Below are positions 43,801 to 51,626 of a DNA stretch of 64,000 nt, piece after piece; position 1 is the stretch's first letter, and each line of letters opens with the position of its first letter. Position numbers and translations under genes: made by a program. Under the pieces are notes generated by a model. It was given only the letters and a program-made list of their open reading frames with translations. It did no database searches and was not told the origin of the DNA. The stretch comes from Paracidovorax avenae (GTDB taxonomy: Bacteria; Pseudomonadota; Gammaproteobacteria; Burkholderiales; Burkholderiaceae_C): NCBI RefSeq assembly GCF_040892545.1, contig NZ_CP156079.1:3321501-3385500 (forward strand), given 5' to 3'.

Positions 43801-45513
43801 TGCCTGCGCAAGGACGGCAGCACGCTCTGGCTGCACAACAGCGTGAGCTACCTGGCCGACGCGCACGGCGGCCCCACGGCCTCGATCGTGGTGTGCAACG
43901 ACATCAGCGAACGCAAGCGTGCCGAGAACGCGCTGCGCGAGAGCACCGAGCGCCTGAGGCTGGTCATCGAGAACGCGGTGGAGTACGCCATCTTCTCCAC
44001 CGACCTGGATCGCCGCATCACGACCTGGAACAGCGGGGCGGAGCGCATTCTCGGCTACAGCGAGAACGAGGCCGTGGGCCAGCTCGCCGACATGATTTTC
44101 ACGCCGGAAGACCGGGCCGCCGGGGCACCGCTTTCCGAAACGAGCACGGCACTGGCCACGGGCGGCGCGCTCGACGACCGCCTGCACCAGCGCAAGGACG
44201 GCAGCCGCTTCTGGGCCAGCGGCGCGCTCATGCCCATGCACGATGGCGCGGACACGGTGGTCGGCTTCGTCAAGATCCTTCGGGACCAGAGCGACCAGCG
44301 TGCAAGCCAGCAGGCGCTCGAGCAAAGCCGGGCCGACCTGCTCAAGGCGCTGCGCGAAAACGAGGAGGCCCGCGCCGCACTGCAGGCGGCCGATGCGACC
44401 AAGGACCGCTTCCTGGCGGTCCTGTCGCACGAGCTGCGCAACCCGCTGGCGTCGATTGCCGGTGCATCGGCGGTACTGGCCGCCGAAGGCGCCGATCCGG
44501 CCGACCGCGACCAGGCGGCACGCATCGTGCAGCGGCAGGCGCGCGCAATGGCCGTGCTGCTGGACGATCTCATGGATCTGTCCCGGCTGCGGCTGGGCCG
44601 CATGGTGCTGCAGCAGCGCGAGGTCCCGCTGGTAGAAATCGTCGAAGCGGCGCTGGAAGCCACGCTCGGCGCCATCCGTGCGGCAGGCCACGAACTCGTG
44701 CAGGATCTTCCCGGCGACCCGGTCATCCTCCTCGCGGACCCGGTGCGTATCGCCCAGGTGCTCGCGAACCTGCTGAGCAACGCGGCGAAGTACACACCCG
44801 ACCACGGCCGCATCCGGCTGTCGGCCTGGACCGAAGGAGACTCCATCCACCTGCGCGTGGAAGACAACGGCATCGGCATGGATCCGGACACCGTGGACGA
44901 CATGTTCACCATGTTCTCCCAAAGCCCGGACGCCGGCATGCGGCACACCCAGGGCCTGGGCATCGGCCTCGCACTGGTGCGCAACATCGTGGAAATGCAC
45001 CACGGCACCGTGCGCGGGGAAAGCGCGGGCCCCGGCCGGGGCAGCCGCTTCACCGTGCAGTTGCCCTTGCCCGTCCCTGCCCAGCCCGACACATCCGGCG
45101 ACGGCCGCACGCAGGTGCCGGACGACAGCCAGGGCGCAGGCGATCGAGCGCCCCGCGTCCTGCTGGCGGACGACAACGTCGATGTCACCTGGTCCATATC
45201 GCACCTGCTGGAGGACTGCACCGTGGCCACCGCCGCTGACGGCCACGAGGCGCTGCGCAAGGCGCGGGAACTGGAGCCGGACGTGGCGGTCCTGGATCTC
45301 GGCATGCCCGGACTCGACGGCATGTCGGTGGCGCGGGCGCTGCGTGCCGAACCCTTCGGCGTGCGCATGCTGCTGGTGGCCGCAACGGGATGGGGCCAGG
45401 ACCACAACCGCGAGCAGGCGCGCGAGGCCGGCTTCGACGCCTACATGGTCAAGCCGCTGGACGTGCGCGAACTGCAGCGCCTCATCCAGGAGCACATGCG
45501 GTCCCGCGCGTAG
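40900..45513 (+). CDS. CheB-CheR-PAS-histidine kinase-receiver hybrid protein
   Basis: Large cytosolic signalling protein of 1537 residues. CheB-like methylesterase (about 28-200) has triad residues Ser37 (GLGGSAGA), His64 (HLSPDH) and Asp154 (SGADGDG). CheR-like methyltransferase (about 240-500) has FFRDPVAF, VAGCATGEEAYSIAML, ATDLDDAAIRTAR and LISCRNLLIYL. A long Glu-rich coiled coil (about 690-770) repeats EEL(R/Q)A-type heptads. At least three PAS domains lie between about 775 and 1140. HisKA has His1177 in LSHELRNPL; HATPase has DNGIGMDPD and GLGIGLALV. The C-terminal receiver has Asp1466 in LDLGMPGLDG. No membrane segment. It follows AAGGAC ribosome-binding bases. The general family is known, but its input and output are not. 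Confidence 0.96.
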   Translation: MDEITPGPAEEAVAGAATGCAAETGDAALPVVGLGGSAGAIQALRDFFTAMPASPGMAFVVVLHLSPDHESMLAELLQRATTLRVHQVSGPVTMQADTVYVVPPRKVLEVHDGMLALAPLPPDRQQHVAVDLLFRTLADSHGTHATAIVLSGADGDGAIGIKRIKERGGLTIAQDPGEAYASGMPGSAIATGMIDWVLPAAQMAGRVLEYHRMAPRLRLAAPHGTEPSASAGDAADDEAALREVLALLRHRTGRDFGDYKRATVVRRVGRRMQVNGIGTMSGYLDCLRTRPGEAGALLQDLLISVTNFFRDPVAFAALESHLPLLFQGKTGADTLRVWVAGCATGEEAYSIAMLLAEYARTLDTAPVLQIFATDLDDAAIRTAREGFYPAAIESDVSAERLRRFFVRERGGYRVRRELRESVLFAVHDLLRDSPFSRLDLISCRNLLIYLTREAQLRVLDTFHFALLPGKLLFLGSAESVDDGDIRFSVIDKLHRLYGHQTSAHTDLLLPGGLGPAAVALHAQHTAHQGPVVHSGAMVSYFADTERPAMQATGEKARPWGEVHLRLLEQLAPPSILVDGEQNILHMSPSAGRFLAFHGGELSRNLMRLIHPALRIELRAALYRAGRTGQPMRLSAVPVETAGGMVRVAPEVRPVPDLGQGLSLVLLPTLPDLPASSTLTPAAPQDTAAEQLDRELELLNAQLRSTIEQYEASTEELRASNEELQAMNEELRSATEELETNREELQSINEELTTVNHELKSKVDELGHANSDMQNLMDATAIATVFLDRDLRITRFTPSAVTLFNLIATDVGRPLSHLRTQLQYPELAEDARRVLERLALVEREVGASDGNWYLVRMLPYRTLDDRIAGVVLTFVDISERKQGQEALRRSEDRFSAIVNQAVVGVVQTDLDGHITFVNRHYSHMLGYGHDELIGTQLLDLIHPADRQLSAHLMRRLAEHGEPFHIEKRCLRKDGSTLWLHNSVSYLADAHGGPTASIVVCNDISERKRAENALRESTERLRLVIENAVEYAIFSTDLDRRITTWNSGAERILGYSENEAVGQLADMIFTPEDRAAGAPLSETSTALATGGALDDRLHQRKDGSRFWASGALMPMHDGADTVVGFVKILRDQSDQRASQQALEQSRADLLKALRENEEARAALQAADATKDRFLAVLSHELRNPLASIAGASAVLAAEGADPADRDQAARIVQRQARAMAVLLDDLMDLSRLRLGRMVLQQREVPLVEIVEAALEATLGAIRAAGHELVQDLPGDPVILLADPVRIAQVLANLLSNAAKYTPDHGRIRLSAWTEGDSIHLRVEDNGIGMDPDTVDDMFTMFSQSPDAGMRHTQGLGIGLALVRNIVEMHHGTVRGESAGPGRGSRFTVQLPLPVPAQPDTSGDGRTQVPDDSQGAGDRAPRVLLADDNVDVTWSISHLLEDCTVATAADGHEALRKARELEPDVAVLDLGMPGLDGMSVARALRAEPFGVRMLLVAATGWGQDHNREQAREAGFDAYMVKPLDVRELQRLIQEHMRSRA

Positions 45514-45542
45514 CGCAGCGCGGGCCGCACCGCCGCGCGCGC

Positions 45543-46733
45543 CTACGTGGCAGCAACCACTTCCACCGCCTCGGCTTCGCGCACGAGTTCGGTCCCTGCC
45601 GTCCAGGCATACGAGGCGGACGCGGCGCGCGACGGCGAACCGTCCTGGTTCACCGCTTCACGGTAGGCCAGCGAGGATTCGCCCTCTTCCTGCGGGACCT
45701 GCACGAAGCGCGTGCCGTCCTTGCGGAAATCGGTTTCGGCGTCCACCACGTGGCGCAGGTAGTCGCGATGGCTTTCGAACCGTATGAATGCCGGCAGTGC
45801 GCCATCGCCGAGCACCTCGGCGGGGTCGCGCCGCTCCAGCCGCTTGAACAGTTCCTGCACCACCTGGAAGTGCCCGAGCTCGTAGTCCAGGAACATCTCC
45901 CAGATCGCCCGCACGCGGGGATTGCTCTCCTGTTGCGCGCAGCCTGCGTAGTTCCACACCTCGCAGGCCTCGGCGATCAGCAGCTTCTCCAGCGGCGTCT
46001 CGTGCGGGTTGAGCATCGACCCGTAATGGGTGATGTGCTGCGACTCCACGGATGCGATTTCCGCGTAGAGCTGCCGCGCCACGGGGTCCGAAAATAGCGG
46101 TCCGATGTTCATGTAGTAGTCGTGCGTCTGGTACTCGCCCCCCGTCAGCGTGAGCGCGTGCAGCTTGGTCGCCAGCGCTGCCCCTGGCCCGTAGGGCTCC
46201 AGGAGGTCGTGCTCCGGGGCCCGGTGATGCACCCAGGTCGGCCGCGACGGCACGATGTCCGTGTAGCCCTGGGTGATGTTGTTGGCGTCCTTGCCCTCCA
46301 GCCGGTCCAGCAGCGCGCTGTAGCGGTAGAGATGGTCGAAATCCTCGAGCAAGGCGTAACGGTAGCCCTGCGCAAGGTAGTCGTCGGGTTCCAGCTGCGC
46401 GACCGATGCGGTGACCTCGATGGCCGTCTGCTCATAGCCGATCGTGGTTTCCAGCGGCGAATGGTCGGCGCCGATCAGCCAGTTGATCGTCGTGGCCTGG
46501 TGCTGCTCCACGCGCATGAGCTGCGCGATCTCCACGCGCGCATCGGCGTGCATGCGCAGCAGGACCTGCTTGGTGCGCAGCGCATCGAGCTCGACGCCGT
46601 TCATGAGAATGGCGCGCACGCGCGTGAAGGCATCATCGTCGAGCTTGCGGATGGGCTTGCCCACCATGTCCTTCCAGCTCAGGCGCTGGCGCTCCAGGGC
46701 GGTGCCCTTGTCCTGGAAAAGATGGATCGTCAT
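45543..46733 (-). CDS. Ferritin-like diiron protein (long form)
   Basis: Protein of 396 residues. Candidate metal sites in a four-helix arrangement: Glu225 and Glu230-x-x-His233 (EIASVESQHITHY), Glu255/Glu258 (EACEVW), and Glu285-x-x-His288 (DYELGHFQ). The N-terminal third has another acidic/His pair (EQTAIEV, LLEDFDHLYRY). This is the E...ExxH ... E...ExxH pattern of diiron ferritin-like proteins. No signal peptide. Second gene of a two-gene operon with the next entry; gap of 63 bases. Function unknown: iron storage, peroxide removal or an oxidase are all possible. Confidence 0.78.
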   Translation of the reverse strand: MTIHLFQDKGTALERQRLSWKDMVGKPIRKLDDDAFTRVRAILMNGVELDALRTKQVLLRMHADARVEIAQLMRVEQHQATTINWLIGADHSPLETTIGYEQTAIEVTASVAQLEPDDYLAQGYRYALLEDFDHLYRYSALLDRLEGKDANNITQGYTDIVPSRPTWVHHRAPEHDLLEPYGPGAALATKLHALTLTGGEYQTHDYYMNIGPLFSDPVARQLYAEIASVESQHITHYGSMLNPHETPLEKLLIAEACEVWNYAGCAQQESNPRVRAIWEMFLDYELGHFQVVQELFKRLERRDPAEVLGDGALPAFIRFESHRDYLRHVVDAETDFRKDGTRFVQVPQEEGESSLAYREAVNQDGSPSRAASASYAWTAGTELVREAEAVEVVAAT

Positions 46734-46796
46734 GGGTTGTCCTTTCGGAAATAAGGCCGGGGAAGAAGACGCGGGGAAGATGGGGGATGTGCTCGC

Positions 46797-47606
46797 TCAC
46801 ACCGCATTGCTGGGCAGCGGGCCGGAAACCACGAGGGCCTGCAGCCAGGCCTGCACGGTGATCAGGTGCCGCTGTTCCTCGGTGAGCGCCTGCGCGAATT
46901 CGCTGATCAGGTCCGTCTCCCCGGCCTGCTCCGCCAGCTGTATCAACAGTTCCCATCCCGCGTTGTCGGTGAGCTCCGCGGTCAGCATGGCCGACAGCGC
47001 CTGCGCCAGCGTCGTGCGCGGATCCGACACCACCTGAATCAATCCCATCGACGCGGTGGCGACCACGTCCGCGCACGGCGTCTGCGCCGTAGGGTCGCCG
47101 CCGAGCTGCCGCATGGCATCGCACAGCATCTGGAAGTGCTGCAGTTCTTCTGCGCGGATGCGCTGCAGCGTCGCCAGGGCCGAGGCGTCCGCCTGCAGCG
47201 CTACGTCGTCCGTGCCGGCACCCGCCGCCGTCACAGCGTCCGCCGGCGTGGGGATCTTCGCGCCGGCATTCACGGCAGCCTGGTACTTCACCATCAGCGC
47301 GTCGTAGAGCCGCGTGCCGCCGCGCTCGAAGGCGATGCGTTCGCCGATCTTGTCCAGCAGGATCTCCGGATGCTCGCCCATGAGCTTGCTCACGCCCGTG
47401 CGCACCATGCCGCCCAGCGACGTGGGCGGCGGCACCGTGCCGAGCGGCCCGGCCTCCTGCGCATACAGCAGGCGGACTTCCCTGGCCTGCGACAGATCGA
47501 TGGGGCCGGGCGGCGAGTACCGCTCGACGGCATCCTCCATCGCCTGCGCGCCGGCCGGCGACGCCGACGCGCCCGTGCGATTCATACCCGTGGTGGTGGC
47601 TTCCAT
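46797..47606 (-). CDS. Ferritin-like diiron protein (short form)
   Basis: Protein of 269 residues with a textbook diiron ligand set: Glu94 (AFERGGTRLYDAL), Glu154-x-x-His157 (RAEELQHFQML), Glu211 (MLTAELTDNAGW) and Glu244-x-x-His247 (LTEEQRHLITVQ). The first 75 residues look disordered or form a separate N-terminal arm. AAGGAG precedes the ATG at 47606 by 7 bases. First gene of the pair. It belongs to ferritin-like domain proteins annotated without function in Burkholderiales. Confidence 0.82.
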   Translation of the reverse strand: MEATTTGMNRTGASASPAGAQAMEDAVERYSPPGPIDLSQAREVRLLYAQEAGPLGTVPPPTSLGGMVRTGVSKLMGEHPEILLDKIGERIAFERGGTRLYDALMVKYQAAVNAGAKIPTPADAVTAAGAGTDDVALQADASALATLQRIRAEELQHFQMLCDAMRQLGGDPTAQTPCADVVATASMGLIQVVSDPRTTLAQALSAMLTAELTDNAGWELLIQLAEQAGETDLISEFAQALTEEQRHLITVQAWLQALVVSGPLPSNAV

Positions 47607-48078
47607 GAAAACTCCTTGCGTAGCGTGCTGTTCATCGTTGGGGAAAGCGAGCGATCCATGATTCGCACCCGCTCCGGCACGCCGCGTAGGAAGCCGCGCA
47701 GGATACGGCCCGCGTTACACCAGGGCCGCGTTGCGGTGCTGAACCCGCTGGCGAGGTTTTGCAAGCATTGCCGCAAATCCGGCACGGCGTGAAGAAATGA
47801 CGCGCCACACGCCGCCATTCGCGGCAGCACGGTGATGCGACGCGCCGCAGCAACCGGAGCATGCAGCGCGGCAAAACCGTTTGTTTCGTTTCCATGCAAC
47901 CGGGGCCACTTCCCTCGGCGCATCCGTAACCGGCCATGGCCATGCAGCCCCGCAAGCCCCTCAATGCCGGGCTGCCGACGCGGCGGATGGCATGTCCGTT
48001 GCCCCTGCCTCATCGACGGCGCTGCACTGCGCGGTCACATCCGACTCACCATTCGTAATGTTCCAAAGGAGAAATCAC
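47607..48078. other. Gene-free stretch between ferritin-like operon and KGG gene
   Basis: 472 bases with no supported gene. It must hold the promoters of two diverging units (ferritin-like genes left, KGG gene right). Open frames present have Arg/Cys-rich shadow composition. I see no clear sigma-70, sigma-32 or OxyR-type site by eye. Confidence 0.6.
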
Positions 48079-48411
48079 ATGGCATCGAATCAAGGCAATC
48101 AAGGCAACAACCAGGGCAACCAGGGTGGCGGTTCCGGCCGCGGATTTGCCGGTATGGACCCTGACCGCCAACGCGAAATCGCGGCAGAAGGCGGCCGTGC
48201 AGCGCACGCGAGCGGCAATGCCCACGAGTTCAGCTCCGAGGAAGCACGCCGCGCCGGCAGCATGAGCCACGGTGGCAGCGGCAACAACAACCAGCAAAAC
48301 AGCAGTGGCGGCAGCCAGAACAGTGGCAGCCAGAACAGCGGCGGCACGCGCGGCGGCAGCAGCGAACAACATGCGCAGGCCGGCCGCCAAAGCCACAAGA
48401 ACGACCGCTGA
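48079..48411 (+). CDS. KGG-motif stress protein
   Basis: Small hydrophilic protein of 110 residues in the KGG/con-10 general stress group. The family repeat appears in GFAGMDPDRQREIAAEGGRAAH and, degenerate, in FSSEEARRAGSMSHGG. The rest is Gly/Asn/Gln/Ser-rich low-complexity sequence (NNNQQNSSGGSQNSGS and similar), likely disordered. AAGGAG precedes ATG 48079 by about 10 bases. Such proteins are often induced in stationary phase or desiccation. A strong terminator follows. Confidence 0.85.
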   Translation: MASNQGNQGNNQGNQGGGSGRGFAGMDPDRQREIAAEGGRAAHASGNAHEFSSEEARRAGSMSHGGSGNNNQQNSSGGSQNSGSQNSGGTRGGSSEQHAQAGRQSHKNDR

Positions 48412-48450
48412 GCGGCACGCCAGGCCGGCTGCAGGCCGGGCCCACGCACC

Positions 48451-48485
48451 AAAGGCCAACCAGGGACGCCCGGTTGGCCTTTTTT
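48451..48485 (+). terminator. Rho-independent terminator after the KGG gene
   Basis: AAAGGCCAACC pairs with GGTTGGCCTTT around a 10-base loop, followed by TTT. Stem runs from 48451 to 48482. Confidence 0.9.
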
Positions 48486-48616
48486 CGTGGACACAGCCGC
48501 GGCCCGCATGCACGTCCGCCGCAGCCTACGGCGCCACGGCATACATGCCGACGCGGCCGGCCCCGCTCGTCACCTAAGGTGGCTCTTTCGCTTGTCCAGC
48601 CAAGGAAGACCACGCC

Positions 48617-48913
48617 ATGCAGAACGAACACCTTCGCCAGTCCGTGCGCCACCTGCTCGACTACGACGACAGCCGCGCCAGCGCGCCGAATGAACACACC
48701 GCCGCGGCCATCGCCGGCGCAGGCCTGCTTTTCTGGGCCCTGGTGTCCCGCAGCCGTACCCGCGCCGTGCTGCATGCCGCCATCGGCGGCGCCTTGTTGC
48801 TTCGTTCCGCCGGGGGCCGTGACGGCCTGCGGCGCTGGAGCCGCCAGCCCGCAGAGCAGTCGCCCAAGACGGAAGCGTCTGCAGCGCCCTCCTTCGCCGA
48901 CCTGCCGATGTGA
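48617..48913 (+). CDS. Small hypothetical membrane protein
   Basis: Protein of 98 residues, not recognised. Hydrophilic N-terminus (MQNEHLRQSVRHLLDYDD), then two hydrophobic stretches (AAAIAGAGLLFWALV and AVLHAAIGGALLL) separated by basic RSRTR, then an Arg-rich tail. This predicts two short membrane helices. GGAAG lies about 10 bases before the ATG. Neighbours suggest a stress or envelope role, which is inference. Confidence 0.65.
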   Translation: MQNEHLRQSVRHLLDYDDSRASAPNEHTAAAIAGAGLLFWALVSRSRTRAVLHAAIGGALLLRSAGGRDGLRRWSRQPAEQSPKTEASAAPSFADLPM

Positions 48914-48926
48914 CCCTGCGCTCCTG

Positions 48927-49715
48927 TCAATCCTGCGGCGTCGATAAGTGGATGCCCAGGCCGGACGCTCCGGGCAGGATGTCATCGCGCAACGTCAGCG
49001 AGGGAATGCGGTAGTCCCCGGCGTTCTGCCGCCGGAAGGCGATCGGGTCTTCGGTGAAAAGCCCGTCCAGCCGCCGGCCCAGCGCGTCGCAGGTGCGTGC
49101 GAAACCTGCTTTGTCGATCCGGCCCGTGCGGTAGATCACATGCGGCGGCAGCACCTGGAACCCCGGATAGAACAGGATGCCGTGCTGGATCGGGAACAGC
49201 AGGTCATCGATCGGCCCGTTGATGCCGCGCGGGCCGTAATGGGATTCCCATCCTCCGACCGTCACCACCAGCATCGCGCGCTTGCCGGCCAGGGTGCCCT
49301 CGCCATAGCGGTCGCCCCAGTGGGTATCCGAATGCTCGCCGACGCCATAGGCGAAGCCACAGGCATAGACGCGGTCCACCCAGCCCTTGAGAAGTGCCGG
49401 CATGCCGAACCACCAGAGGGGAAACTGCAGGATCAAGGCATCGGCCCGGAGCAGCTTTTCCTGCTCCTGCGCGATGTCGCTGCTTTGCGTTCCGCGCTCG
49501 AAAGCGCGCAGGGAGTGCTCCGTTGCCAGAAAGCGCTCCCCGGCCGGCGCGGCGGAATCGTCTTCTGCATCGAGGCCGGCCTTCCAGCGCATGGCGTACA
49601 GATCGGATACCTGGACATCATGGCCTGACTGCTGCAAGCGCTGGAGCGAGAAATCCTTGAGTGCCCCGTTCAGGGAGCGCGGTTCGGGATGGGCATGGAC
49701 AAGAAGAATGTTCAT
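48927..49715 (-). CDS. NAD(P)H:quinone oxidoreductase, flavodoxin fold
   Basis: Cytosolic FMN/FAD reductase of 262 residues in the YwrO/NQO1-like family. N-terminal phosphate loop motif VHAHPEPRSLNGAL; the substrate-site segment LQFPLWWFGMPALLKGWVD is highly characteristic; GGWESHYGPRGINGPIDD is typical of this branch. It is likely to reduce quinones or electrophiles by two electrons. It is divergent from a LysR gene across 63 bases, so it is the probable target of that regulator. Confidence 0.94.
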   Translation of the reverse strand: MNILLVHAHPEPRSLNGALKDFSLQRLQQSGHDVQVSDLYAMRWKAGLDAEDDSAAPAGERFLATEHSLRAFERGTQSSDIAQEQEKLLRADALILQFPLWWFGMPALLKGWVDRVYACGFAYGVGEHSDTHWGDRYGEGTLAGKRAMLVVTVGGWESHYGPRGINGPIDDLLFPIQHGILFYPGFQVLPPHVIYRTGRIDKAGFARTCDALGRRLDGLFTEDPIAFRRQNAGDYRIPSLTLRDDILPGASGLGIHLSTPQD

Positions 49716-49778
49716 GGCGCAACGATAGGTCTGCGCAAGGTATATTGGAAATGAATTCTATGGATTCCTGGTATTTGC

Positions 49779-50675
49779 ATGACGAATTCCCTGCGGCAGC
49801 TGGATCTCAACCTGCTGGTCACCCTCGACGCCTTGCTGGTCGAGCACAACGTCACCCGGGCCGCCGAACGGCTGCACCTGTCGCAGCCTGCCGTGAGCCT
49901 GCAACTGGCCCGGCTGCGGGAGTTCTTCGCGGATCCTCTGCTGATTCCCGGCACGCGCGGCATGCGGCCGACCGCACGTGCCGAAGAGCTGCGCGAGCCC
50001 CTGCGGAATGCCCTGTCCGCCCTGGCCCAGGCGGTGGTGCCTTCAGGGCCCTTCGATCCTGCGCCGTCCCGCCAGACATGGCGCGTGGCCGCATTCGACT
50101 ATGGAGAACACGCGGTGTTGCTGCCGGCACTGGCCGGCCTGCGCGCATCGGCGCCCCATAGCCGCCTGGCCGTCGTGCAGGTGCCGCCCTCGCAACTGGC
50201 GGCCAAGGCGGAACAGGGAGACATCGACCTTGCCTTCCATACCGGGGAGCAAGCGCCCCCAGGCCTGCGGCGCAGGCTGCTCTTCACGGAGCGCTACGTC
50301 CTGGCGGGGCGCGCAGGCCATCCCGGGCTCAGGCGCCGCCCCACCCTGGCACAGTTCTGCCGGCTGGACCATGCCATCGTCTCTCCCGACGGCGGCGGCT
50401 TCCACGGAGCAACCGATACGGCCCTGGCGAAACTCGGGCTCGAAAGGCGGGTGGCGCTGTCGGTCCCCCATTTCCTGTTCCTCGCGTCCGTGCTCGCCAG
50501 CACCGACTGCGTGGCCATGGTGCCCTCGCGGCTGGTCCGCGGCAACGCGGGGCTGAAGATCGTCGAGCCACCCCTGGAGGTCGCCGGCTTCGACATGCTC
50601 ATGCTCTGGCCGGAGCGGGTCCACCGGGATCCCGCCCACCAGTGGCTGCGCGACCAGCTCGCGGGCACGGCATGA
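49779..50675 (+). CDS. LysR-type regulator (NodD/NahR-like)
   Basis: Regulator of 298 residues. The start MTNSLRQLDLNLLVTLDALLVEHNVTRAAERL is the NodD/LeuO/NahR style N-terminus. The HTH continues HLSQPAVSLQLARLREFFADPLL. The effector domain lies at about 90-295. Divergent from the quinone reductase gene; control of that gene in response to an aromatic or redox compound is inferred from the arrangement. No stop-proximal U-run was seen on its own strand. Confidence 0.93.
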   Translation: MTNSLRQLDLNLLVTLDALLVEHNVTRAAERLHLSQPAVSLQLARLREFFADPLLIPGTRGMRPTARAEELREPLRNALSALAQAVVPSGPFDPAPSRQTWRVAAFDYGEHAVLLPALAGLRASAPHSRLAVVQVPPSQLAAKAEQGDIDLAFHTGEQAPPGLRRRLLFTERYVLAGRAGHPGLRRRPTLAQFCRLDHAIVSPDGGGFHGATDTALAKLGLERRVALSVPHFLFLASVLASTDCVAMVPSRLVRGNAGLKIVEPPLEVAGFDMLMLWPERVHRDPAHQWLRDQLAGTA

Positions 50676-50716
50676 CCCGCATTGCATGACTCGCATTGCG
50701 TGATGGCGCAGGCGTG

Positions 50717-50752
50717 AAAAGGCCCCGGAACGCCGTGCGGCGCGCCGGGGCC
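50717..50752 (-). terminator. Terminator between csbD-like gene and LysR gene
   Basis: GGCCCCGG (50721-50728) pairs with CCGGGGCC (50745-50752), with an inner CGCCG/CGGCG stem. On the minus strand TTTT follows. It can serve the csbD-like gene and, as a hairpin, also the converging LysR gene. Confidence 0.8.
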
Positions 50753-50768
50753 TGAGGGGCACGAAAGA

Positions 50769-50948
50769 TTACTTCGTGGCGTCCTTGATGTTTTCCTTGG
50801 CATCGCCGTAGTTCTTCTGGACGTTGCCTTCCACCTGCTTGGCCATGCCCTTCGCTTGCTGCTCAGGGCTGTTGAACACTTCGCCGGTCTTTTGCTGGAC
50901 CTTGCCAGCCGCTTCCTTCACGGCGCCCTTGATTTGATCGGTGTTCAT
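50769..50948 (-). CDS. CsbD-family stress protein
   Basis: Small hydrophilic protein of 59 residues. It starts MNTDQIKGAVKEAAGKVQQKTGE, the CsbD hallmark, and continues with QQAKGMAKQVEGNVQKNYGDAKENIKDA. CsbD proteins are widespread, induced under general stress, and of unknown mechanism. Start 50948 is supported by AAAGGA about 10 bases upstream. Confidence 0.95.
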   Translation of the reverse strand: MNTDQIKGAVKEAAGKVQQKTGEVFNSPEQQAKGMAKQVEGNVQKNYGDAKENIKDATK

Positions 50949-51102
50949 GATGAAGTCCTTTCGGTGATGGGTTTCGGGCAGGGATGAAAAGCTCCATGCC
51001 TCGGTGCAAATCGTAGGGCGCACGCGCCGCAGCGGTCGCGGGGCAATGCCGGCTGTGCCCGTAAGGTCGAGCCTACAAGGCTGCGCCCTCAACCGTGCTC
51101 CG

Positions 51103-51603
51103 TCACTTCCACCGCTTCTGCGCTGCAATGATGTTCAGCGGGTAGCCGCGGCGCCCCTGCACCTGCCGCAGGACGATACGGCTGGCGAAGCGTTCGATGC
51201 CGATGTCGGCCTCGAGCATCCTGTCCATCACCGACTGGAAGTGGCCGATGCCCGGCGCGACGATCTTCAGCAGATAGTCGTATCCGCCGCTGACGTTGTA
51301 CCACTCGACGATCTCCTCGTAGCCGGCGACAGCCTCCTCGAACCTGCGGAAATCATGCGGGCGGTGATTGCCGAGCGTGATCTCCGAAAACACGATGACG
51401 TGCTCGCCCAGCTTGTCCAGCGCGATATCCGCGCCATAGCTGCGGATCACCCCGGCCTCCTGCAGCCGCTTCGTACGCAGGAGGCAGGGGCTGGCACTCA
51501 GGCCCACCGACTCCGCCAGTTCGACATTCGAGCAGCGCCCTTCGCGCTGGAGGTGCACGAGGATCTTCAGATCGAAACGGTCGAAGGGGACTGCCGATTT
51601 CAT
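51103..51603 (-). CDS. Lrp/AsnC-family regulator
   Basis: Transcription factor of 166 residues. The HTH (about 5-60) includes FDRFDLKILVHLQREGRCSNVELAESVGLS. The ligand-binding RAM domain (about 75-155) includes EWYNVSGGYDYLLKIVAP. Start 51603 (MKSAVPFDRFDLK). Last gene of the minus-strand operon with the class-III PLP enzyme, kinase and HAD gene; 23-base gap. It probably responds to an amino acid handled by that operon. Confidence 0.94.
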   Translation of the reverse strand: MKSAVPFDRFDLKILVHLQREGRCSNVELAESVGLSASPCLLRTKRLQEAGVIRSYGADIALDKLGEHVIVFSEITLGNHRPHDFRRFEEAVAGYEEIVEWYNVSGGYDYLLKIVAPGIGHFQSVMDRMLEADIGIERFASRIVLRQVQGRRGYPLNIIAAQKRWK

Positions 51604-51626
51604 GGCGCCATCGTATGTGCAGCGGA

